Shown here in pieces: positions 1-5,106 of a DNA stretch of 6,130 bases. The stretch covers positions 1 through 6,130 of the forward strand of contig DGNZ01000237.1 of NCBI GenBank assembly GCA_002389175.1, read 5' to 3'. The DNA comes from Rhodospirillaceae bacterium UBA4479. Its GTDB lineage: Bacteria > Pseudomonadota > Alphaproteobacteria > Rhodospirillales > Casp-alpha2. A model generated the notes under the pieces. It made no database searches, was not told the DNA's origin, and saw nothing but the letters and a program-made list of their open reading frames with translations. The position numbers and the translations under genes were made by a program. Position 1 is the stretch's first letter; every line of letters begins with the position of its first letter.

Positions 1-776
1 GGGTGACCAAAGAACCAGAACAGGTGTTGCCAAAGGATTGGGTCACCACCGCCAGCGGGATCAAAGAACGTGGTCCCGAAATTCCGATCGGTCAAAAGCA
101 TCGTTAACGCGCCGGCCAAAACAGGCAAAGCCAACAGCAACAAAAATGCCGTGACCAAGATTGACCAAACAAACAATGGCATTTTGTGAAGTGTCATGCC
201 CGGAGCGCGCATGTTGAAGATAGTCACAATAAAGTTGATCGCACCCAAGATTGAGGACGCACCCGCTAAGTGCAGGGATAGAATACCAAAATCAACCGCA
301 GCATCGGGGTGATATATTCCGCTTGATAACGGAGGATACGCCGTCCAACCCGTTCCGACACCAGAACCTACAAAAGCAGACATCAACAACATGATTAGGG
401 CCACAATTAACAACCAAAGGCTGATATTGTTCATCCGTGGGAACGCCATGTCTGGCGCACCGACCATCAACGGTACAAACCAGTTACCAAATCCACCGAT
501 CAAGGCAGGCATGACCACAAAGAATACCATAATGAAACCATGCGCCGTTAGCAGCACGTTGTACCACTGGAAGTCATCGATGAACTGGATGCCGGGCTCA
601 GCGAGCTCTAGGCGAATGTACCATGACATGCCGCCGCCAATAATAGCCGCGAACATGGATACAAAAAGATAAACTGTTCCAATGTCTTTGTGGTTGGTTG
701 AACAGAACCAACGCTGAAAGAAGCTGGGGTAGTGGTCGTGATGATCGTCGTGATGGGCGTCAGCTGCATTAGCCAT
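1..776 (-). CDS. ctaD: Cytochrome c oxidase subunit I (aa3-type), 3' end cut by window edge
   Basis: Catalytic subunit of cytochrome c oxidase in the inner membrane. It reduces O2 to water at the heme a3-CuB site and pumps protons. Only the first 258 residues are present. Visible: a His/Asp-rich N-terminus (residues 8-15); STNHKDIGTVY (26-36); LLTAHGF with His79 as the expected low-spin heme a ligand; GGFGNWFVPLMVGAPDMAFP with Asp109 and Asn98/Asn116 at the D-channel positions; and DPILWQHLFWFFGH ending on His258, the first CuB ligand of the GHPEVY motif. The Glu and cross-linked Tyr that normally follow lie just outside. The ATG at 776 has a strong purine-rich Shine-Dalgarno (784-794) 7 bases upstream. 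It lies 35 bases after coxB on the same strand, so the two are probably co-transcribed. The family is usually about 520-550 residues, so roughly half is seen. Identity is secure. Confidence 0.97.
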   Translation of the reverse strand, partial: MANAADAHHDDHHDHYPSFFQRWFCSTNHKDIGTVYLFVSMFAAIIGGGMSWYIRLELAEPGIQFIDDFQWYNVLLTAHGFIMVFFVVMPALIGGFGNWFVPLMVGAPDMAFPRMNNISLWLLIVALIMLLMSAFVGSGVGTGWTAYPPLSSGIYHPDAAVDFGILSLHLAGASSILGAINFIVTIFNMRAPGMTLHKMPLFVWSILVTAFLLLLALPVLAGALTMLLTDRNFGTTFFDPAGGGDPILWQHLFWFFGH

Positions 777-783
777 GATACGT

Positions 784-794
784 CCCTTTCCTTT
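784..794 (-). promoter_or_regulatory. Ribosome binding site of ctaD
   Basis: On the minus strand this reads AAAGGAAAGGG, ending 7 bases before the ATG at 776. It sits in the 35-base gap between coxB and ctaD and supports that start for subunit I. Confidence 0.7.
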
Positions 795-811
795 TATTCG
801 TTACGTTGACG

Positions 812-1687
812 TTACTGAGCCTGGGAGGCCGCTGCGAGCTTGACCGCATCAGCGGCTTTCGGCTGCACAGGTTCGTCAGACGCAAATTCTTCTTGGGCTT
901 TTAAGACCCACTTTTGATAATCTTCTTTAGTAACCGCGTGGATAGCGATTGGCATGAAGCCATGGTTCACACCACACAATTCTGAACACATGCCGTAAAT
1001 TGTTTTACCGACATATTTTTCATGGATTCGGGTCCAAGTTTCGTTGATCCGGCCAGGCACGGTATCAAGCTTGACGGAAAGAGATGGCAATGCCCAGTTG
1101 TGGATCACATCGTTGGACGTCATCAACAAGCGGATATTGGTTTCAACGGGAAGAACAACTTTATTATCAACAGACAGCAACCGCGGCTGGCCTTCTTTCA
1201 GGTCTTCTTCGGCGATCGGCAAGCTATCAAAGGTAAAGTTACCATCGTCTGGATACTCGTAAGTCCAAAACCATTGGTTGCCGATGATTTTCAACGTCAT
1301 ATCGGCTTCTTCGATGTGGTCAGCGAAGTACAGGTGCTTGATAGAGGGCACAGAGATGCCGACCAAGATGAAAATCGGAATAACCGTCCAGGCAACTTCA
1401 AGCCCGGTGTGGTGGGTGGTTTTCGAGGGAACCGGGTTTTTCTTGGCGTTGAATTTGTAAGCGATGTAAGCCATCAGCCCCAACACAAAGACCACGATTA
1501 TTGTTTCGATGACCAGGAGTTGCACGTTGAAGGCGACAATCCGATCAGCGGTTGGAGATGCCGGATCCTGCAACCACATCTGCCATGGGGCAGATCGCAC
1601 ATCACCGTTCGGTCCTGCCAATGCAGAGCCCGAAACCAGAAACACCCCGGCAATTGCCGAGAAAAATAGTTTTAGCTTGTTCGTCAT
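812..1687 (-). CDS. coxB: Cytochrome c oxidase subunit II with CuA centre
   Basis: Accepts electrons from cytochrome c through the periplasmic binuclear CuA centre and passes them to heme a in subunit I. With the ATG at 1687 the product is 291 residues. It has a signal peptide (basic MTNKLK, hydrophobic stretch, cleavage likely after SALA near residue 24). Two membrane helices follow (about 52-78 and 97-118), then a cupredoxin domain. The aromatic segment NQWFWTYEYPD (137-147) is the usual electron-entry patch. CuA ligands are His196 (NDVIHNW) and Cys234, Glu236, Cys238, His242, Met245 (GMCSELCGVNHGFM); all are present. The frame stays open to another ATG at 1774, but those 29 extra residues are polar and would bury the signal peptide. 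The 1687 ATG also has its own Shine-Dalgarno. Gene order coxB then ctaD is the common proteobacterial one. The last 20 residues are Ala-rich and variable. Confidence 0.96.
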   Translation of the reverse strand: MTNKLKLFFSAIAGVFLVSGSALAGPNGDVRSAPWQMWLQDPASPTADRIVAFNVQLLVIETIIVVFVLGLMAYIAYKFNAKKNPVPSKTTHHTGLEVAWTVIPIFILVGISVPSIKHLYFADHIEEADMTLKIIGNQWFWTYEYPDDGNFTFDSLPIAEEDLKEGQPRLLSVDNKVVLPVETNIRLLMTSNDVIHNWALPSLSVKLDTVPGRINETWTRIHEKYVGKTIYGMCSELCGVNHGFMPIAIHAVTKEDYQKWVLKAQEEFASDEPVQPKAADAVKLAAASQAQ

Positions 1688-1690
1688 TCT

Positions 1691-1698
1691 TCTCACCC
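1691..1698 (-). promoter_or_regulatory. Ribosome binding site deciding the coxB start
   Basis: On the minus strand this reads GGGTGAGA, 3 bases before the ATG at 1687, with the GGTGAG core about 5 bases away. It directly precedes a typical signal peptide, so it favours the 291-residue CoxB over the 320-residue reading from 1774. Confidence 0.65.
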
Positions 1699-1905
1699 AG
1701 CTCCGGCCACAAAGCGTAGTGGCACCGCGTTGATTTTTTTGGGTGCACAGCGAATCTTTGACGCAGGTGCACATTACGCATTTTTAATCCTCTTGCGAAG
1801 ATTGAGCAAGCCGCCAAGTCATTATTTTATTACGTTTTTTAGGCTCTGGTATGAACAGTTGTGCAAGACTGGATTCATCTAAGTAATGTCATATACATAT
1901 ATAGA

Positions 1906-1934
1906 ATTATAGAAATTGAAGTTAGCCATATGGA
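1906..1934 (-). promoter_or_regulatory. Possible sigma-70-like promoter for coxB-ctaD
   Basis: On the minus strand, TATAAT (1911-1906) is a perfect -10 hexamer. It lies 17 bases from a weak -35-like TCCATA (1934-1929). Transcription from here would give coxB a leader of about 210 bases. The region is AT-rich, so TATAAT could occur by chance; this is a suggestion only. Confidence 0.25.
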
Positions 1935-2028
1935 AATTCCGTGCAATTTAGGCTGGCACCCATTAAATGCCGCTCTTAGCTGCATAATCGTGCGTTGAAT
2001 TGCGCCTCGATGCCATGGCGATTTGAAC

Positions 2029-2033
2029 AAAGG
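2029..2033 (+). promoter_or_regulatory. Ribosome binding site of the 47-residue membrane protein
   Basis: AAAGG, 8 bases before the ATG at 2042. Good spacing is one of the main reasons to treat the short frame as a gene. Confidence 0.5.
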
Positions 2034-2041
2034 CCGATGTA

Positions 2042-2185
2042 ATGAATGAAAAAATCAACGATGAACCATCCGTGAAATCATCATCCCGCAAGCGAAATAT
2101 TATTCTAGGGTTGATTTTGGCGGCGGCTTCGTTGGGCATGTACGCGAGTATTTTCTGGCGATTGTCGGTTAATCCGCTCGAATAA
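2042..2185 (+). CDS. Small single-pass membrane protein, possible oxidase assembly factor
   Basis: A 47-residue product. The N-terminal part is polar and charged (residues 1-19, with SSSRKRN at 13-19). One hydrophobic helix follows (about 20-39, IILGLILAAASLGMYASIFW), then a short tail RLSVNPLE. The basic residues just before the helix predict an N-in, C-out orientation. It starts with ATG behind AAAGG and lies 39 bases upstream of the DUF420 gene on the same strand. Size, topology and the Arg-rich-Asn motif entering the helix resemble small CoxF-like or COA3-like proteins found in oxidase operons. That resemblance is inference from shape and context, since the sequence is too short for certain assignment by eye. 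Regular codons, a good ribosome site and the operon position argue for a real gene. Confidence 0.55.
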   Translation: MNEKINDEPSVKSSSRKRNIILGLILAAASLGMYASIFWRLSVNPLE

Positions 2186-2213
2186 ACCCAACGATTTCCT
2201 CACTTTTTCTAAC

Positions 2214-2217
2214 GAGG
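2214..2217 (+). promoter_or_regulatory. Ribosome binding site of the DUF420 gene
   Basis: GAGG, 7 bases before the ATG at 2225. It lies in the 39-base gap after the 47-residue gene and supports that start. Confidence 0.6.
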
Positions 2218-2224
2218 CTTCATA

Positions 2225-2656
2225 ATGGACGCCCAATCACTTGTGCATGTGAATGCAATTCTGAATGCAATATCTGTAGCATTCCTCAGCATGGGATATG
2301 TATTCATCAAGCGCGGTGAATGGAAAAAACACCGGGCCATGATGGTCAGCGCCTTAGCAGCATCCGGCTTATTCCTGATTTCTTATGTCATTTATAAGTT
2401 GAATTCTGGTTTCGCAAAGTTTGGCGGCGAAGGGGCCGTCCGATATTTCTATTTCACTTTGCTTTTCATTCACGTCGTCGGTGCCGTTGCCATTGTACCG
2501 TTGGTACCCATTACGGTTTTTCGGGCTTGGCGTGAAAAATTCGATCAACACAAAAAAATTGCTAAAATCACATGGCCATTGTGGATGTTCGTCGGGATTT
2601 CTGGCGTCGTGGTCTACGTGATGGCTGTACATTTATACCCGACAGTCGGGGGATAA
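2225..2656 (+). CDS. DUF420 / CtaM-like four-helix membrane protein
   Basis: A 143-residue integral membrane protein with four helices (about 6-28, 40-60, 73-100, 114-136). Diagnostic family features are IKRGEWKKHRAMM (28-40), the FLISYVIY segment (50-57), GEGAVRYFYF (68-77), the FIH of helix 3 (81-83), and QHKKIAKITWPLWMFVGISG (108-127). Histidines 36, 83, 109 and 136 sit near helix ends and could bind metal or heme; that is inference. The related CtaM of Staphylococcus, and YozB-type proteins in Bacillus, belong to DUF420, and CtaM is needed for active aa3-type oxidase. Here the gene lies among coxB, ctaD and ctaB, so a role in maturing the oxidase is likely. Its length is within the usual range of the family. 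The next gene starts 55 bases downstream, or 4 bases if a TTG start is used. Confidence 0.85.
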   Translation: MDAQSLVHVNAILNAISVAFLSMGYVFIKRGEWKKHRAMMVSALAASGLFLISYVIYKLNSGFAKFGGEGAVRYFYFTLLFIHVVGAVAIVPLVPITVFRAWREKFDQHKKIAKITWPLWMFVGISGVVVYVMAVHLYPTVGG

Positions 2657-2699
2657 GACTTTGCTCCGCCCTTCCCAACCACAAAAATGGGATCCCATC

Positions 2700-2704
2700 G
2701 AAGG
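2700..2704 (+). promoter_or_regulatory. Ribosome binding site deciding the start of the heme-copper-like gene
   Basis: GAAGG, 7 bases before the ATG at 2712. The frame is open upstream to a TTG at 2661, which follows a G-run at the end of the DUF420 gene. The extra 17 residues would be polar and unneeded before helix 1, so the ATG is preferred, though not with certainty. Confidence 0.5.
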
Positions 2705-2711
2705 CTTTCGC

Positions 2712-4064
2712 ATGAGCCTTGGTAGCCTCAACGCACAAAAAGAATTAAGGCTATGGTCAATTCTGGCTATTGCCGCTCTGGCTGTTGCTGGGATTTTTGC
2801 GCTGCTTTTGGCCATTTCTCGCCTCCCCGGTGCAGACACACTGTTTCCATGGCCCGTCGCCTTCTACGAGCGAAGCCTCATCATCCATGTGATCATGTCC
2901 TTCGTCGTCTGGTTTATCGCAGGCGGCATGATCTTTGCTCAAATAGCCGCCTACCGCATTTCTGATGGCTCTCCACGATCTGAAAACATGGGCCGGACAG
3001 CTGCCGTTGCTGTTCTGATCGCATTCTTCTTATTGGGCGCACCGGCCTTGATGGACAGCGGCGTGCCATCGCTCAACAACTACATCCCAGCGATTATAGA
3101 CCCAATTTATTATGCAGGTCTGCTACTGGTCGCCTTTGGCGCGATTATGGGTGCCGTTCGGGTCTTCATGAACATTGCAGATCGGCAAGGACCGCTTGAA
3201 CCCATTGGGGCGGCGGGCCTGTGTGCCAGCTTTGTCATCGTGCTTGCCATCGCTGCATTTGCGATTTCCTGGAACCACAACGGCGGCATGCCAACAACAC
3301 CTGCTGGTAATGAAGATGTCTTCTGGGCAGGCGGACATATACTTCAGTTCTTCAATGTCGCAATCATGATCGGCGCATGGCTGTTCCTTGCAGGACGCGC
3401 TATTGGACAACCGCCACTTCGCCCACGTACCGCTCTTATCGCCTTCGCCGTGCTCGCTATTCTGGCAAGTGGCGGATTTTCGTTGTTGTTCATCGAAGAC
3501 CCTCTTTCGGTCGCAGAAAGGGATTTGTTCACGCACTATCAATACGCCTTGGCCCCCGTGCCGATTTTTGTCGGTATTTTGGTCGCCATCGCATTGATCA
3601 AATCACCCAAAAGCATATCAGAAGTCGGACGTGCCGCATCAATCTGCTTATGGCTCTCGATGACTTTGTTCTTTGTTGGTGGATTTTTAGGAATCTTCGT
3701 CGATGGCGGTGATACCCGCACCCCTGCGCATTATCATGCGGTCATAGGTGCGGTGAATATTGCCCTGATGGGCTTTCTGTATCTATTTGTCCTGCCGATC
3801 TTAGGGCGTGGGCTGACCAAGTGGCGCGCTGTGCGTGCCTCGCTATGGCTCTACGGCATGGGTCAAATACTTCATAGTGTCGGCTTATTTATTGCTGGCG
3901 GGTACGGTGCGCCGCGCAAAGTAGCGGGCACATCGCCGGGCTTAGACGACGTTATTGGAAACTGGATAGGGCATGTCGGCATTGGTATCGGCGGTGTAAT
4001 TGCTGTGCTGGGCGGCGTCATGTTTATTTGGATGTGCGGCAAGAAACTAGCCAAACGCCAGTAG
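2712..4064 (+). CDS. Divergent heme-copper oxidase subunit I-like protein, 12 helices, atypical CuB site
   Basis: A 450-residue protein with 12 likely membrane helices (about 12-35, 55-82, 95-116, 130-152, 165-187, 203-228, 240-262, 279-297, 307-330, 338-362, 376-397, 419-441), the fold of heme-copper oxidase subunit I. Expected ligands: His59 in helix 2 (SLIIHVIMSF) and His342 in helix 10 for the low-spin heme; His340 (TPAHYHAVIG) for the high-spin heme; His209 in helix 6 (FWAGGHILQF) for CuB. After helix 7 the usual His-His pair reads His275-Tyr276 (FTHYQYA), so one metal ligand seems replaced. There is no Tyr four residues after His209 (A-type) or six before His275 (cbb3-type). GYGAPRK (397-403) recalls the GMPRR loop of A-type subunit I. 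It is shorter than ctaD products and has no subunit II beside it. Databases may label such proteins cbb3-type subunit I, but a CcoO partner is absent here. Superfamily is fairly sure; function is unknown. Confidence 0.82.
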   Translation: MSLGSLNAQKELRLWSILAIAALAVAGIFALLLAISRLPGADTLFPWPVAFYERSLIIHVIMSFVVWFIAGGMIFAQIAAYRISDGSPRSENMGRTAAVAVLIAFFLLGAPALMDSGVPSLNNYIPAIIDPIYYAGLLLVAFGAIMGAVRVFMNIADRQGPLEPIGAAGLCASFVIVLAIAAFAISWNHNGGMPTTPAGNEDVFWAGGHILQFFNVAIMIGAWLFLAGRAIGQPPLRPRTALIAFAVLAILASGGFSLLFIEDPLSVAERDLFTHYQYALAPVPIFVGILVAIALIKSPKSISEVGRAASICLWLSMTLFFVGGFLGIFVDGGDTRTPAHYHAVIGAVNIALMGFLYLFVLPILGRGLTKWRAVRASLWLYGMGQILHSVGLFIAGGYGAPRKVAGTSPGLDDVIGNWIGHVGIGIGGVIAVLGGVMFIWMCGKKLAKRQ

Positions 4065-4151
4065 ACAATCCCACTTAACACTTGGTAAGTGCTGGAATTG
4101 ACGGGCGGATTAGAATACAAGTCGGCATTCTCAGACATGGGTGAGATACGT
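4065..4151 (+). other. Gap before ctaB with a small perfect inverted repeat
   Basis: This 87-base gap contains CACTT-GGT-AAGTG (4079-4091), a perfect 5-base inverted repeat with a 3-base loop. A further CACTT copy lies at 4072-4076. No T-run follows, so it is not a standard terminator. The ctaB reading frame is open across most of the gap from a GTG at 4089, but those residues do not resemble CtaB. Confidence 0.35.
4139..4145 (+). promoter_or_regulatory. Ribosome binding site deciding the ctaB start
   Basis: GGGTGAG, 6 bases before the ATG at 4152. It resembles the coxB site (GGGTGAGA) and makes 4152 a better start than the in-frame ATG at 4137 or GTG at 4089. Confidence 0.6.
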
Positions 4152-5093
4152 ATGAGCGATACCAGCCAGATTGCGGCGGCAGCAAAGACAGCGGAATCAG
4201 CGCCCGAAGGGCCTGCTGAACCACGTTTTCGCTTGAACGATTATGCGATGCTGTTGAAACCACGCATTTTGTCGTTGGTCGTCATGACAGGCTTGGTCGG
4301 CACGCTTATGGCGCCAGGCGGCGGAGATGCCCTGACCGGTTTAATTTCCGTTCTATGTATCGCAATCGCAGCAGGTAGCGCTGGCGCTATAAACATGTGG
4401 TACGACCGTGACATCGATTTGGTCATGCGCCGCACCCAGCACAGACCCATTCCATCAGGCCGAGTCGATCCGCGCGTTGCATTGGGTTATGGCTTATTCC
4501 TGGGTATCGGTTCAGTCTGGATGATGGCCGCACATGTCAGTTTTGTCGCTGCAGGCTTATTGTTGTTCAGCATTTTCTATTATGTCGTCATTTACACGGC
4601 GTGGCTCAAACGCCGGACGCCGCAAAATATCGTCATTGGCGGTGCCGCAGGTGCGTTCCCGCCTTTAATTGGCTGGGTTGCTGTCACCGGTTCATTTGAT
4701 CCAGGCGCGATCGCCCTATTCATGATCATCTTCTTGTGGACACCTCCGCATTCGTGGGCACTCGCGTTGTTCCGAAAAGAAGACTATGCAAACGCCAGCG
4801 TACCCATGTTACCCGTCGTTTCGGGTGAGCGCGAAACCAAGCGCCAGATGTTGATCTATACAGTTTTGATGATTCTTTCGACCTTTGCGCCCGTCGCACT
4901 TGGCGTATCTGGATTGATATATGGTGTCATTGCTGCATGCCTAAATTACCGTTTCTGGGTCCTGAACTGGCGCGTATGGAAGGCTGAGGGCGACAAGCAC
5001 TCCAAACAGCTCTTCCTGTATTCGATCCTCTATCTGTTCTTAATCTTCCTTGCTATGGTCGCAGACCGGATGTTGTTCGTTCCCGTTATTTAG
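4152..5093 (+). CDS. ctaB: Protoheme IX farnesyltransferase (heme O synthase)
   Basis: Inner-membrane UbiA-family prenyltransferase that adds a farnesyl group from farnesyl diphosphate to heme B, making heme O, the precursor of heme A for the oxidase. The product is 313 residues, the usual size. After a polar Ala-rich N-terminus (1-28), NDYAMLLKPRI (29-39) opens the domain. The first Asp-rich motif is Asn81-x3-Asp85-x3-Asp89 (NMWYDRDID), followed by MRRTQHRPIPSGR (92-104). The second conserved block is YTAWLKRRTPQN (148-159) with GGAAGAFPPLIGW (163-175). Then comes LWTPPHSWALALFRKEDYA (195-213), where Ser201 stands where Phe is common, and PMLPVVSGERETKRQ (218-232). About nine membrane helices are visible. 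It lies 87 bases after the heme-copper-like gene and 13 before the peptidase, on the same strand. ctaA (heme A synthase) is not in the window. Confidence 0.96.
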   Translation: MSDTSQIAAAAKTAESAPEGPAEPRFRLNDYAMLLKPRILSLVVMTGLVGTLMAPGGGDALTGLISVLCIAIAAGSAGAINMWYDRDIDLVMRRTQHRPIPSGRVDPRVALGYGLFLGIGSVWMMAAHVSFVAAGLLLFSIFYYVVIYTAWLKRRTPQNIVIGGAAGAFPPLIGWVAVTGSFDPGAIALFMIIFLWTPPHSWALALFRKEDYANASVPMLPVVSGERETKRQMLIYTVLMILSTFAPVALGVSGLIYGVIAACLNYRFWVLNWRVWKAEGDKHSKQLFLYSILYLFLIFLAMVADRMLFVPVI

Positions 5094-5106
5094 GGTTCAC
5101 TAACGC

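Larger units (their letters stand above)
1688..2041. other. Divergent intergenic region between the coxB and plus-strand series
   Basis: This stretch of about 350 bases lies between two divergent gene sets and should hold promoters for both. I see no convincing protein or RNA gene. Contents: an AT-rich patch at about 1888-1915 (alternating TA); a CATATG at 1927-1932; a perfect 8-base palindrome GCCATGGC at 2012-2019; and a -10-like CATAAT at 1983-1988 on the plus strand without a good -35 partner. The part next to coxB (1688-1817) is open in frames overlapping coxB, discussed under findings. No FNR box (TTGAT-N4-ATCAA) or sigma-54 site with correct spacing was found by eye. Confidence 0.6.

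Noticed and set aside
391..672. Open frame of 93 codons on the plus strand
   Set aside because: It is antisense to ctaD, which matches subunit I residue by residue in this stretch.
1022..1669. Open frame of 215 codons on the plus strand
   Set aside because: It is the antisense shadow of coxB, which has a complete CuA motif set on the minus strand. The plus-strand product has no recognisable domain.
1954..1971. Sigma-54-like TGGCAC followed by TGC upstream of the small gene
   Set aside because: The GG and GC elements are 12 bases apart instead of the required 10.
3123..3542. Open frame of 139 codons on the minus strand within the heme-copper-like gene
   Set aside because: It is antisense to a clear 12-helix protein, has a polar low-complexity composition, and has no supporting ribosome site or motif.
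4196..4202. Possible frameshift or degraded N-terminus of CtaB because of the polar Ala/Glu-rich lead
   Set aside because: Variable polar N-termini are common in CtaB; the frame is continuous and all conserved motifs are in register.
4746..4758. Ser201 in the CtaB TPPHSW motif, where Phe is common, as a sign of altered function
   Set aside because: Other heme O synthases, such as E. coli CyoE, carry Ser after this His, so it is a tolerated variant.
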